64,000 nucleotides of DNA. Origin: Sambucus nigra (taxonomy: Eukaryota > Streptophyta > Magnoliopsida > Dipsacales > Adoxaceae). The stretch's first letter is position 1; each line of letters begins with the position of its first letter. Below the pieces are notes generated by a model. That model saw nothing but the letters and a program-made list of their open reading frames with translations, had not been told where the DNA came from and did no database searches. The stretch spans positions 103,343,709 to 103,407,708 of the forward strand of contig OX422222.1 in NCBI GenBank assembly GCA_949130495.1. The letters are read 5' to 3'. The position numbers and the translations under genes were made by a program. Positions 29,129-40,777 of this stretch are shown piece by piece.

Positions 29129-29876
29129 TGAGGAAGAGGTTCTCGTGGATGAGGAAGAGTTACTCAGAATGTTGACGAGGAACAAAGTACTCAACCTGCT
29201 CATGGAACAACCAAGAGGTCTTCGTCGTACTGTTGAAGAAGCTCGTACTCAATCAACATTGGAAACCCAAGCGTTCCAATTGAATGCAAAATATCGGGCT
29301 TTGTCTGAAATGTCCAAGAAAATCTGAACTCTGGAGGATCAACTTGCTTCGACAAAGTCTACTCTGCATAATAAGGATGTTCTTGCCAGAAACCTTCACG
29401 AGAGGCTTGAAAAGTTGACATTTCAATTTAATAAACAGCCCAGGGAGTTCTGGATGGCTGGATACAACGAAGCATTATTCCATTTAGATGATCGTATCCA
29501 GAATGCCAATAACGAGGGCTACAAGCAAGGTTGGCTGAATGCCTTGGGCGTGCTGAAGCTCGAACAGGGGCACTACCTGTGGGATTACTATGATCCTGGG
29601 GTTCTTGGCCTGCCTGTGCCACCATATAATTTGGACATGGAATGGATCCCAGCTCGTGCCATTCCTCGGAGCTTAATTTCAAAATACCTTGGTGACTACA
29701 ATCTTCACTCTCAGATCGAAGTATCTCGTCCCGAGCATCTACCGGACACTCCTTCAATAATGAACGTCAGAATGCTTCGAGATATTAACTTCATTAATTC
29801 TCCTCTTTGCCTGGAAGATCCTCCTGCTAGCGAGGAGCCTGTTTCAAAAGCAGCAGGGAAAAGACCAGTAGAATAG
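29129..29876 (+). pseudogene. Element D antisense gene, C-terminal part
   Basis: In the frame of 29415-29876, EARTQSTLETQAFQLNAKYR ends at a TGA near 29324. After a short gap the frame is open for 153 codons: FNKQPREFWMAGYNEALFHL, GYKQGWLNALGVL, WDYYDPGVLGLPVPPYNLDM and RSLISKYLGDYNLHSQIE. Element C conserves this end almost residue for residue (48791-48369). Such conservation between two diverged copies suggests the protein was under selection while the family was active. The function is unknown. Confidence 0.65.
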
Positions 29877-30129
29877 GAGATTCTAATGTAATAGTTAGTA
29901 CACAATTTAATATCAATGTAATAAACTTGTGTAATTTATTTGGAATTTAATGAAAGACTTTCATTTTTGTTCGCAAATCTGTATTGCTATTGTCTTGTAT
30001 TTGTCAAACACTTTATATTTGTGCTTGCATAACAATATTGTGTGGTTCATCGACCAACCTGGTAATAAAAAAGTTTACAAGTATCAGTAATGCTGCTCGA
30101 TCACTTAATAATAAAGTAATGAGTATAAA
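29877..30129 (+). other. 3' flank of D's antisense gene
   Basis: AT-rich with several AATAAA-like signals (for example TGTAATAAACTTG at about 29918), suitable for polyadenylation of the antisense transcript. No gene is seen. Confidence 0.45.
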
Positions 30130-30935
30130 AATGTTTAAAATTTTTCCAACCAACCAAGGTTGTTAAATTGTGCTTGTCGACCAACTATAGTTAGTGAGAG
30201 TTTTTATACCCGACTAACCATACTTCGAAATTTTTTGTCTTTTTCATAAAATGTGTCCGACCAACCAAGGTCGATAAATTCTCTTCGTCGACCAACTACA
30301 GTTAGTGGGTTTTGATCCCCGACCAACCATACTTGGTTCAGTTTGGAATATTTTGTTCTTCGAGGAACTTTTGTAATAATCTTACCTCCCGACCAACATA
30401 AGTTGGTATTTGAAGGCATATCTTGTTTCCCAACCAATCCGAGATTGGCATTTTTTGGAGTCTCGTGTTCTCGCTCTTTTACCAACCGGAGTTGGTCTGA
30501 GTTCGAACTATCTTGTCCACTTGACCTTTTACCAAAATTGGTCTGAGCCAGTGTCAGCCTCCTAACCAAAGGAGTATGGTTTGTTCTCGCCCTTTTACCA
30601 ACCGGAGTTGATCTGGGTTCGAACTATCGTGTTCTCGCTCTTTTACCAACCGGAGTTGGTCTGAGTTCGAACTATCATGTCCACTAACTCTTTTACCAAC
30701 CGGAGTTGGTCTGAGCTAATGTACGCCTCCTAACCAAAGGAGTATGGGGTGTTCTCGCCCTTTTACCAACCGGAGTTGGTCTGAGTTCGAACTATCATGT
30801 CCACTAACTCTTTTACCAACCGGAGTTGGTCTGAGCTAGTGTACGCCTCCTAACCAAATGAGTATAGTTTGTTCTCACCCTTTTACCAACCGGAGTTGAT
30901 CTGGGTTTGAACTATCGATGTTGATTTTATTGCTG
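30130..30935. repeat. Hairpin minisatellite between convergent genes (element D)
   Basis: About 15-20 short imperfect palindromes of the form CCAAC-n(3-5)-GTTGG, 30-60 bp apart: CCAACCAAGGTTG, CCAACTATAGTTAG, CCAACATAAGTTGG and repeated CCAACCGGAGTTGG. The distal half is a clear tandem repeat (CTTTTACCAACCGGAGTTGG plus TCTGAGTTCGAACTATC). It lies between the ends of the pol gene (minus) and the antisense gene (plus). Element C has the same kind of array. Confidence 0.75.
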
Positions 30936-31046
30936 AACAGCGTAGTGTTGCACACTAGTATTCCCCGAAAAACTTTCAATAAAAGAAAGAAGATGGCAAA
31001 ATATCATCGTTTTATTCATATTGATGGAACTGCTTTACATTTTACA

Positions 31047-32190
31047 TCACTGATAATACTTGCGTAGGTGTTCAGCATTCCATGCATTCTTAAACTCCTC
31101 TCCTTCTAGAGTTGCTATGCGGTAAGTTCCTGGTCGAACAACTTTTGTAACTCGGTAAGGTCCATGCCAGTTTGCTTCCAATTTATTGTGCTTCTGAATG
31201 ACCTTCTTTAGCACGTAATCTCCTTCTTTTAAGTCGCATTTCTTCACCCTCTTGTTGTAGAACAGAGCTGTTCGTTGTTGGTAAGCAGAATTCCTAATGG
31301 CTGCCTCTTCTCTCACCTCCTCGAGCATGTCCAAATCTAATCTCGTCATTAAGTCGCTTACTGGGGAATTGAAATTCAGCACTCTGTGTGTTGGAAGACC
31401 CAACTCGGCAGGTATTACAGCCTCACTTCCAAATGCCAGCATATATGGTGATTCTCCAGTTGCTGCTCGGGGGGTTGTTCGGTAAGCCTACAGTACTGAC
31501 TGTAGCTCGTTAATCCAATTAGCTTTAGCCTCACTTAGCCTCTTCTTCAAACCATTTAGTAATGTTCTGTTCGTCACTTCAGTCTGTCCATTTCTTTGAG
31601 GATGGCCTGGTGCTGAATGAACCTTCAAAATGTTCGACTGATGACAATAGGCGGCGAATTCCTCATTATCAAATTGTGTTCCGTGGTCTGTGATGAAGGC
31701 ATGGGGGAGACCATATCGGCAGATGATGTTCTTCCAAACGAACTGGTACACCTTCTCGTATGTCATATCAATAAGTGGTTTAGCTTCTACCCACTTAGTA
31801 AAATAATCCACTGCGACGATGAGGTACTTGAATCTTCCTCGGGTCATTGGCAGTGGTCCAACCAAATCAATTCCCCACATGGCAAATGGCCAAGGGGAAG
31901 TTATGGGTGTCAACAATGCTTGTGGAGTTCGTCGGATGGAGGAAAAACGTTGGCATTTATCATATCTCTTAGCATAGGCTATACAATCAGCCCTCATCGT
32001 TGGCCAGTAGTATCCCTGCATCATCATTCTTTGCAAAAGTGTCCGACCTGCTACATGGGCTCCACAGGACCCTTCATGGATCTCTTCAATCAATTCTTTC
32101 ACCTCGGAAGGATGTACATATCTCTACAACCCTGCCATAATTCCTCGTCTATACAAAACACCATTAGTTAGTACATACCGAGCAGCTTTA
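31047..32190 (-). CDS. Element D integrase (two stops)
   Basis: Minus frame in phase with the rest of pol. The zinc-binding region has H and H (IHEGSCGAH) but reads YDKC where C..C is expected (Cys to Tyr). The DDE core is complete: GIDLVGP (D1), FITDHGTQFDNEEF (D2) and NGQTEVTNRT (E). The C-terminal module NWHGPYRVTKVVRPGTY is the GPY/F-type domain. Stops interrupt it at 31485-31487 (a Trp codon in the family, ..VLWAYRTTP) and upstream at about 32121. The enzyme would insert cDNA into the genome; this copy cannot make it whole. Confidence 0.8.
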
Positions 32191-32765
32191 TACTTCAATT
32201 TCTTGGCAGCGAGCTTATCCTCCGGTAATTCTCCTTCCTCAATATATGCCCTGATGGGATCCATCCAAGATGGCCCTAAATCAAGGGTAATAATATTCAT
32301 CGTCAGGTCTTCATCTATGCTCCGAATTTCTAATACTTCAATTGGTATCGTTCTTCGTAGCTCGGTACGAGTAGCTGATGCTAGTCGGGCCAGTGCGTCT
32401 GCTCGTGCATTCTCCAATCTTGGTATTCGGATCAATTGAATGGCATCGAATTCTGCTAACAACTTCATCACCTTTGTATGATATTTGACCATTAATTCTA
32501 CTTTAACTGCATATGTCCCCATCACTTGATTCACAATTAATTGAGAATCACTGAATACCATCACTTGTTGTGCTTCCATAATTTTTGCTAAATTAAGACC
32601 TGCTATCATGGCCTCATACTCCGCCTCATTATTGGAAGCTTTGAATTGGAATCGCAGGGCGTATTCCATGTCAATATCATCTGGGGTGTTCAAGACAATC
32701 CCTGCTCCACAACCTGTTGTGCAAGATGACCCATCTATATACAATCTCCATGTAGGTAACTCGTC
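32191..32765 (-). CDS. Element D archaeal-type RNase H (second RNase H)
   Basis: Minus frame with YIDGSSCTTGCGAGIVL, NNEAEYEAMIAGL, SDSQLIVNQ and NARADALARLAS: the D-E-D-D layout of the additional RNase H typical of Tat-lineage elements. The domain sits between the degenerate first RNase H and integrase, as the family predicts. Confidence 0.8.
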
Positions 32766-33125
32766 TTCAAATTTCTTATCTGACAGAGTTCCTCAGTGAA
32801 ATATCTGCTGTTTCTTTTCAACTTCCCCTGGTATTTCTCGCTCTTCGTCGACCATCTCTTCTCGCCCTTTTACCAATCGGAGTTGGTCTGAGCTCGAATT
32901 TGATGATCCTTCTACATCCACAAGCCCTTTTACCAACCGGAGTTGGTCTGAGCTTATGTCTGTTGATCCTGTAACATCCACAGGTTGATCAGCGAGCAAC
33001 TTTTGTTCCTCGGGGGTATCAGGATAAGTAAACTCTGCTATAAAATCGGCTACAGCTTGCCCTTTTAATGATGATCTGGGTTCATACACAATATCATATT
33101 CACCGAGCTCTATTGCCCAGTACAT
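32766..33125 (-). CDS. Element D linker with SSDQLRLVKG repeats and end of first RNase H
   Basis: Minus frame: YWAIELGEYDIVYEPRSSLK with QAVADFIAEF, the tail of the first RNase H, then two copies of SSDQLRLVKG separated by a short DV.GSS spacer. The DNA of these repeats (CCTTTTACCAACCGGAGTTGG, plus about 32870-32950) is the same unit that forms the non-coding hairpin array at 30470-30930. Confidence 0.75.
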
Positions 33126-34484
33126 CAGTCTCCCTGATTTTTATGGCTTATGAAGGGCTTGTCTTAATGGCATGTCGGTATACACGACGATGGTATGGGC
33201 CTGGAAATATAGCCTCATTATTCTACTTGCCTCAATTAATGCCAATGCCAATTTCTCCAGCTTTGGGTACCTGATCTCTGCACCTCGGAAAGCCTTACTT
33301 GTGTAATAAATTGGCCGCTGGACTCCATTCTCCATTCTGATCAATGCCGAGCTGACTGCATTCTCTGATACTGCCAGGTACAAGTACAACTTTTCTTCAG
33401 TTACTGGCCTGGACAACAGTGGAGGTGCTCCCAAATATTTCTTCAAGTCTTGAAAGGCCTTCTCACATTCATCATTCCACTCGAAAGTTTTTCGAAGTGT
33501 TTTGAAGAATGGGAGGCATCTATCAATTGCTCGGGATACAAATCTGTTGAGCGCTGCAACTCGTCCTGTAAGACTCTGCACCTCTTTCTTCGTCGTTGGA
33601 GATCGCAACCCTAAAAGAGCTTTGATCTTTTCTGGATTCGCCTCAATACCTCGTTGGTTGACAATGTACCCGAGGAACATTCCTTCTCGTACTCTAAATG
33701 TGCACTTCGTCGGGTTGAGCTTCATTTGGTATTTATCCAATTGATCAAAGGTCTGACCTAAGTCAACTAGATGATCAGCAACTTTCTTGCTTTTTGTCAG
33801 CATATCATCGACATAGACTTCCATATTTCAACTGATTTGTTCGGCAAAAACCTTGTTCATCAGCCGCTGGTATGTCGCTCCTGCATTTTTTAAACCAAAA
33901 GGCATAACATTATAACAATAAGTTCCCCTAGGGGTAATAAAAGAAGTACTTTGCCTGTCTTCAGGTTTCATTTTGATCTGGTTGTAACCAGAGTAAGCAT
34001 CCATGAAGCTGAGTAGCTCATGTCCCGAGGTGGTGTCCACTAGTTGATCAATTCTGGGCAATGGAAAGTGATACTTTGGGCATGCCTTGTTGAGATCGGT
34101 GAAATTAACACACATTCTCCATTTATTGTTTTTCTTCTTTACCATCACCACGTTTGCTAACCAGTCTGGATATTTCACATCTTCAATGAATTGGGCTTTC
34201 TGGAGCTTCTCGACCTCCTCTTGTATAGCTTGATTCTTCTCAGGACTAAATACTCTTCTTCTCTGCTTTACAGGCTTGATCTCCTTATTCGCATTGAGCT
34301 CATGACATAAGAAGTTTGGATCTATTCCTGGCATGTCTTCATGACTCCATGCAAAAGTTTTCTTTCTGTTTCTCAAGAAAGTTATCAACTCCTGTTTTAT
34401 TGAAGCATCCAACGACGAACCTATCTGAGTTATTCGTTCAGGGTGCTCGTCGTCCAGAATAACATTTTCTGTAGATTCCACCAC
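33126..34484 (-). CDS. Element D reverse transcriptase and first RNase H (two stops)
   Basis: Minus frame. RT motifs are: KPVKQRRRVFSPEKNQAIQE, DVKYPDWLANVVMVKKKNNK, RMCVNFTDLNKACPKYHFPL, LLSFMDAYSGYNQIKM (first catalytic Asp), FGLKNAGATYQRLMNKVF and EVYVDDML (catalytic YVDD). A single TGA at 33825-33827 lies just before the YVDD box, where element C has Cys. A further stop occurs near 33130. The first RNase H has lost its usual TDAS start (LYLAVSENAVSSALI), as in other Tat elements. Confidence 0.85.
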
Positions 34485-34492
34485 CTGTCCTT

Positions 34493-36934
34493 TTACAAAT
34501 TGGGATTCATCTCTGGGACCAGTGTTTCAATTTCTGTACCTTCATCCACTTGGTAGGTAGTAGTCTGTTTCCTCGACTCTTCAAGCTCCTCTTGCTCGGC
34601 AGATGAATAATAGCATTCCCGAGCTACTTTTTGATCACCTTTCACAACTCCTACTCCAAAATTTGTTGGGAATTTTAAGCACTGATGTACTGTAGATGGA
34701 ACTGCTTCGAATTTCTTCAAACCAACTCTTCCCATGATGATGTTGTAAGCTGATTGCACATTCTTATCCATCACGAAGAAGCGTATTCTTTCTGTTTGAC
34801 AAGCAGGCCAAGTTCCAATGAATATATCCAACTTGATCGTCCCAAGTGGAAAAACTTTCTCGCCAGCAAAACCCAGGAGAGGTCTGTGATAAGGCTCTAA
34901 TTGAGATAGCTTTAAATTTAAACTATCAAAGCACGAATAGTACATGATATCTGCCGAGCTACCATTATCGACCAGCACTCTTGAAATCATTACCTCCTGC
35001 ATCCTCATTTTGATCACCAGCGCGTCATCATGAGGATATAGAACACCTGTGAGGTCATTCTTTGAGAACCCAATGACAAACTTCTCCTTGTTCACCTTTC
35101 TCGGGTGATCTTCCTCAGCTAAATTTATTCGTTGAATATACGAGCAAGCCCTCGCCTCACCGAGGTAAGCTTTTCTCTCTGCAGTAAGATCTCCTCCTCC
35201 TGCATCTCCGCCTGTAACAACATTATAATCAAATGTTCCAAAACGTATTGAAAATACCTCGCGTTCTGGTTGCCTTGGCCTTTTGGGAAGATCGGGGTCA
35301 TCCTCTGTATCATCTTCATGATTTCTCTTCTTGTTCTCCTCTGCTCGACGAGGAGATATGGACCTCTCTCTGGTTCGGTCATTGTTTCTTCTTTCACCTC
35401 CCTGATCAACATACTTCGCTAGCTTTCCTCGTCGGATGAGTGTTTCAATCTCGTTCTGAAGAGCTATGCAATTTTTTATCATATGGCCATGATCCTTGTG
35501 GAACTCGTAATACTTTTCCCTATTCCTCATATTAGGGTCCGACTTCAATTGCTTTGGCCACTTTATCTCCTCGTTATTCTTGATTTCTTCCAAGACATGA
35601 TTAATACTCATTTTCAGAGGAGTATAATTATCGAATTTCTTCAGGACTTCCCATGACGACTTATTATTCTTGGAATGCCTGTCATCGCCATTGCCCTTAT
35701 GCTCTTTCTTCTTAGATTTGTCGACTTCCACCTTGGTTTCTTTATCCATGTTCTTCTTCGTAGCCATAGCCTCCTCGGCATTCATGATTTTGGCCATTTT
35801 TGCCATCAACTCTGACATAGTTGTAGGTGGATCTTTGGCTAAAGTGTAATACAATTTGTTAGGCAATAACCCACTCATCAAAGCGGTAATTGCTGTCTTT
35901 TCTTCATAATCTATGACTTCCAGCTTCTCGTTATTGAAACGAGTTATGTAATCTCTAGTACTCTCACCAGACTTTTGTCTAACACTTAACAAGTGTGCTA
36001 CTCATTTTACTGGCTTTGCTCCAAAATAGAAATTGCCAATGAACAACTCGGCTAATTGAAAGAAAGTTGAAATCTTACCCCGAGGAAGATTGTTGTACCA
36101 TATCTGGGCAGACCCAGTAAGAGTTCCTGAGAATGCTCTGCATCTCATCTCGTCAGCAGCTTGATATTGCTCTATGTGAAGAACAGGATCTGTCTTTCCA
36201 TCGTATTTGGGGGTCACCATAGGAGCTTTAAATTTTGACGGTGTAGGAAAATCCACAATGGCCTGGACAAAAGGTGTCCCTTGAACAAAAGTTCATTGTA
36301 GGGGATTCTTTGCCTTAGCCATTTCTCCCAATCTATCCTCCAACCGCTGAAGGGACCCTTTCCACGCGTCATTTCCTTCCTTGGGCCTATTAGTTCGAGC
36401 AATTGATTGTTCTGAAGTGGCTTCCTGAGATCTATCTCGACGAGCAACTGGTCGTGATTGTGCTGATCCTTCCCGTCGATTTGATGGTTATCGAAAACTC
36501 CTCGACATGGTTTTAGGTGGACTCCTATTCCTCCTAGGGCCTAATCGACTGAAAGGAGACACCCTGCTCAATCTCTCCAAGGCACTGGGTCTCTCTGGAG
36601 AAAGAGTGATACGTTGATCAGTATCTGTAGCCCGTATTGACGAAGTTCGTCCAGGTTGATAAGAGGAGTCATCAGATTCCTCATTACGATGTGGCTCAGT
36701 ACGCCTGGATCGTGAAGAAAGTAAATAAGTTTGCCTCTGACCACTTCTCTATCCCGAATGTGCAGGTGCACCGCCATGAAGGGTTTGTATGAGTTGCCAC
36801 ATTGTTTCTTGCATGGCGATTTGTCCTTGAGCCAGATTCGCCATAATTCCGGCCAGATCTGGAGGTACAGAAGGATTTGGAGGATTTCCAGTGTTTCCAG
36901 CATTTCTATTGCTAGATTCTGGATTATCCGCCAT
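34493..36934 (-). CDS. gag: Element D Gag and protease
   Basis: The natural start is the ATG at 36934 (MADNPESSNRN), conserved in element C, followed by interrupted sequence to 36257 and open segments 36256-36002 and 35992-34493. Gag capsid: TPKYDGKTDPVLHIEQYQAA, IWYNNLPRGKISTF and STRDYITRFNNEKL. The knuckle reads YYEFHKDHGHMIKNC, with the first Cys changed to Tyr relative to C. Protease: VLVDNGSSADIMYYSCFDSL with an IIMGRVGL end. D lacks seven residues (ADIYAVP in C) in the capsid. A one-base deletion near 34520 shifts the frame before RT. Confidence 0.8.
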
Positions 36935-36980
36935 TGATGATGAATGATTTTTGGTGAAAAATGATAACAACAGTCGTTTC

Positions 36981-36996
36981 CCACAGACGGCGCCAA
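36981..36996 (-). other. Element D primer-binding site
   Basis: The minus strand reads TTGGCGCCGTCTGTGG just inside the 5' LTR. It starts TGG, complementary to a tRNA CCA end. The tRNA is not assigned here; the sequence is typical of Tat/Athila-group elements. Confidence 0.7.
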
Positions 36997-36998
36997 TC

Positions 36999-37604
36999 TG
37001 TTGATGTAAAAAACTAGATTGCTTCTAATTATTCAATCACAGATAAACATAAATGAGACAAAGAATTTTAAAGTGGTTCAGCCTTATAAGAATGGCCTAC
37101 GTCCACTGTTTCTGTTATTGCCAAGTGTTTTGGAGTTCTCGATAGTTAACTCTATCCAGAAAATTCGGTCCCTTTGAATGAGGGTGATACAATGTATTTA
37201 TAGCCCTTAGGCTGTCATGTGAAAGGGTGATACATTAAATGATTTACATATGAAAGGATGATACATTTAATGCCCTTCAAGCGTGTGTGTCAATGATAAG
37301 CATTCAATGAATAGTTGAACTGTTGATTATCTGGCAACCAATGCTATGGCCGAGATGCAGCTCGGACCGCCTTAGTTGCTCGGACCGCCTGAGCTTCATG
37401 GTATTCAAGAGTTCCTCGGAGAGGTCTGAGTTCCTCGGAGAAGTCTGTTCCTCGGAGCGTTGGAGTTCCTCGGAGTGCATTTGCTGCTCGGAGTGAGTAT
37501 GGTTGGTCGGGGAAATAAACCTCCTCGTTGCTATTGTGCCACGTAGATCGACACGTGTCTTCTTCTGATTCGTCTATATCGGCACATTAATTTTGGTATC
37601 AACA
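36999..37604 (-). repeat. Element D 5' LTR (606 bp)
   Basis: Identical to the 3' LTR apart from a few substitutions and one extra ~17-bp TTCCTCGGAG unit near 37440. The TATA box is TATAAATA on the minus strand (plus 37195-37202), in CTATAAATACATTGTA, a context shared with element C. Confidence 0.9.
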
Positions 37605-37609
37605 ACCAT
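37605..37609. repeat. Target-site duplication ACCAT (right) of element D
   Basis: Matches 27392-27396. Confidence 0.9.
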
Positions 37610-38193
37610 TTCTGCCATTTCAACTTTACTCCTACGGGTGAAGAATTTTCCTCCATTCTTCGCACCTGGGCACTTCTATACCCCTCTCTAGACCAAAACT
37701 CCTGGGCCTTATACTCCTACCGAATGAGGTTACACTTCCTCCATCTGACTTAACTTCAACATGTGCTCCTTATCGAGTGCCTCTCATCTTTAAATTAACG
37801 TCGCTTGGAATCCCAAGATGAGTACCACCCTCTACTGGCAGCGGCACTTGCAAAACTATATCTACTATATTTAGTAGTCGAGATAGCAATATAAGATAAT
37901 GCTACAAAGGGAGCGACCTCTAAAATGGCCTTCATTCCTGACCATTGCTGACAACTCTTAGTAATCCCATCTCATGACGCCTTCACAACGGCCTTCCATG
38001 ACGCCCTCCATCATACTTCTTGCGAATCTCACACGAACGCGCAAAATATTTTCGGGGTTTTCATATCATAGCAGGAGAATGAAATCTCATAAGAGAAATC
38101 AACGATCTTAATCCTAAGGCTCTATATCAAATCAGAAGTAATGCTGAAAGCGAAGTACATCCGCACAAATTCCTAAGGACGCTAGAACCTAAT
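37610..38193 (-). pseudogene. gag: Element B gag region, decayed (part 2) and leader
   Basis: Continues element B across the D insertion up to the PBS. By position it is leader plus the gag 5' half. No frame is open for long and no Gag motif is certain. Confidence 0.35.
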
Positions 38194-38205
38194 GCTCTGA
38201 TACCA
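38194..38205 (-). other. Element B primer-binding site (tRNA-iMet)
   Basis: The minus strand is TGGTATCAGAGC, two bases inside the LTR end (GGTAGTCACA). It is the same PBS as element A and the R array. Confidence 0.85.
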
Positions 38206-38949
38206 TCTGTGACTACCCGCCTACTCAAATAATAGGTGGCCATCCCAATACTCTAATAATCACAGAAATCATAGATGGTCCATCCTCAGCATCACTGTCG
38301 ATTAAAATAATAGTACGAGATAACCACCAATCATTTTAGAAAACGGACTGCCAATTTTAAAATTTTGGAAACAAAATAAAAACATTTAGACAATCTAATT
38401 TGCAAAAACGGTGGATATAAAAAAAATTAACGGATAAAGAATGACAATATAATAAATAATCACCGAATAAGCTGTCGGTGAACAGACCAATACAAATAGT
38501 TACACCGAGTATTACAATTCAATTATTACAATATAATAAATGAATGAAAAGCTTGGGCAACACGCCCGAATAAATAAACTGAGCATAAGTAGAGTACAAA
38601 AGATAGAGGCGTCTAAAACAAATATCCTACAGCATCCGCAATATGCTATAGCCCCATGACATCTGGAAGGGAAAGTCAATACGGGTGTCCTTGTGGTAGA
38701 GCACTTGTACGACAAGGAGTATATGCAAAAACATAGAAATATAGACGGGTCAGGTCCCGATTTGATATGATTACCATGTGGTTAAAATGCATGACAGTTA
38801 TGTAAATCTAATTACCATTATAAAATTTACTTATCTCACAATTTAAACATAAAGGTTCTCACCTCTCAATCTAAAAGCACACCTAGCGCATCCTAACAAA
38901 TACTCTAGTTAACCCAAGTACTAAGGGCTAAACTTCTCCCCAGTCTCAA

Positions 38950-39045
38950 CACTATGTCGAGTTCGTGCGTGGGGTGTCTCGCGAAGCGAAATCCAAACAT
39001 GGAACCCCCTGATACACTACGACTTGTCAAGGTCGGTCGTCGAGA
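38950..39045 (-). repeat. tRNA-like hairpin module in B 5' LTR
   Basis: Same module as 22435-22535, including the TCGC-TTC-GCGA stem. Confidence 0.6.
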
Positions 39046-40319
39046 TCCATTAGACCCTCACCACATTTTTGATGTATATATTCATCTAAATTAAATACAC
39101 ATAACATATTCATCATTTTCTTTCATACTCACTTTTATATACGTATCATGTTACACTTTCGGATATATCTCCCGGAATGAGAATTCATTTACCATCTAAA
39201 GGCACAATTCCTATTTTCTTTAGGAAATACATATATGGCAATTCATTTTATCAAATGTTTACCAATTCAATTTCATTTCCAAACTTTTTTTAACAATTTT
39301 ATTTCCTTTCTTCCATCCAGGAAAATACATATTTAAAAGCAAGTTTTATTAACATAAAAATGCTTTTCTTTCATTTCATATCTTCCCATTTTCCTTCTTC
39401 CATCCGAAAAATGTATTTAACCTTGCATTTCCTTTTTTTCATTAAGGAAATGTAATTTAAAGCCATTTCATTATCATAAAATGCTTTAACAAAAATAATG
39501 TCCCACATTATTATCAATAGTTACATATATCATATCATATAACGCTTTCTAAGACCGCCCGTTCGGGTTTTCCCACTGTGCGCGCCCCTAAGTGGCTATC
39601 ATCTTCCAGGGCCTATCATCAAGTCAACCTGGGATCCTACCGAAACGTCGAGAAGAGTCCATGTACTTGCGGGCGAGTCATAACCACACCCTGAATTACC
39701 TCACCAGCGCAGAAAATATACAATAAACGCTCATATGGCCTAGGGATATATCCACCCTGCATTCATTAGCCAGGGGGCTTCGCCACACGCGCGCAACTTC
39801 CCCTATGATAGCGATTTTGAGAGGTGTGTATACATAAATTAACCTTTATGAAAATCCTTACTTTTTCCATATTGAAAACATTCACTTTTACATTCTCAAT
39901 ACCATTTCTTATCAATTATGAAATACCAATTCTAGAATATTCATTTCTTATTCTTAAAGTCATATTTTATTAATGACCTAAGACCCAAAGTTCCAATATC
40001 CTCACACTAGCCTCCAAGAGTCCAACACCATACCATAAATCATCAAGGTGAGTCTCCTTCAATAAGAGTCTCCCAATTGTTTCAACATTTTTTTCCTTAT
40101 TAAGGTTTAGGTCAACTTCCTATATCATTCGGATATTGACCTACGCAATCTAGCCCTCGGGGTAAGCCCAAATAACCACATGCTTGCCTAGGGTATTCAT
40201 ATACCCAAAACAACCCTCTAGGACTCCTCATTACATCCCAAAGGAAGGTTCCTAAACCTTGAACCTAAAAGAAAAGGGCTAAAACAAAACTAGGAAAAAT
40301 CTCACAAAACAGGGCAACC

Positions 40320-40537
40320 GAATCTATTCTCCCTAGGGCCGAATCGATTCGCCCCTAGTTGCGAATCGACTCTGCCTAAAAGCGAATCGATTCGGTGAGT
40401 AAACTAAAATTCTGTCTTTAGCCGAATCGATTCACTTTGCAGAATCGATTCGCCCTAAAAGCCGAATTGTTTCGGTTTGCCCAGACCTATAACCTTCCCC
40501 TTATCCGAATCGATTCGCACTAAGTCCGAATCGATTC
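40320..40537. repeat. Phased palindrome array (B 5' LTR)
   Basis: Nine GAATCGATTC-like sites start at 40320, 40341, 40363, 40384, 40424, 40442, 40464, 40507 and 40528. Spacings are 21, 22, 21, 40, 18, 22, 43 and 21. Three have substitutions. Confidence 0.85.
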
Positions 40538-40772
40538 GTCCTTGCAGAATGCCCAATTTGGGCTACGGGTTGAAGAACCCTAATTTTCCCAAAACCTCAA
40601 ATCTTTAATTTTCATCAACATCAACCACAACTACTTCTACTCAATCATCCCTACACAACAAGTAACTAATTTTCTTAACTCAAATCAAAAGAAACTGCAA
40701 GATTAAGGGTTTAATCACTAAAAACCTGCAAATCCCAAAAAGGGTTTAAATCTCAAAATATATAACTATACC

Positions 40773-40777
40773 TGCTG
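40773..40777. repeat. Target-site duplication CCTGC (left) of element C
   Basis: CCTGC precedes TGTTGATACC; the same bases follow at 53074-53078. Confidence 0.9.

Larger units (their letters stand above)
27397..37604 (-). mobile_element. Element D: Tat-lineage Ty3/gypsy retrotransposon, minus strand
   Basis: A 10.2 kb complete element with 589- and 606-bp LTRs (TG...CA), TSD ACCAT, a PBS beginning TGGCGCCGTCTGTGGG, and a PPT-like ATTGGGGGCTGA. The minus strand encodes gag-protease-RT-RNase H-RNase H-integrase. The plus strand carries an antisense gene between integrase and the 3' LTR. Dual RNase H plus an antisense extra ORF mark the Tat branch of plant gypsy elements. The LTRs are nearly identical apart from one repeat-unit indel, so the insertion is young; its genes nevertheless contain a few stops and one frameshift. 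Confidence 0.9.
38208..40777 (-). repeat. Element B 5' LTR, left part (split by element C)
   Basis: It starts TGTGACTACCC and matches 21688 onward closely. It contains the tRNA-like module (38950-39045) and a nine-site palindrome array (40320-40537). It is interrupted by element C and resumes at 53079. Confidence 0.85.

Noticed and set aside
30204..30569. A 121-codon minus-strand frame across the hairpin array in D
   Set aside because: It translates the minisatellite (hence SDQLRLVKE) and has no independent support as a protein.
31617..32171. A 184-codon plus-strand frame in element D
   Set aside because: It is the complement of the integrase and RNase H coding region.
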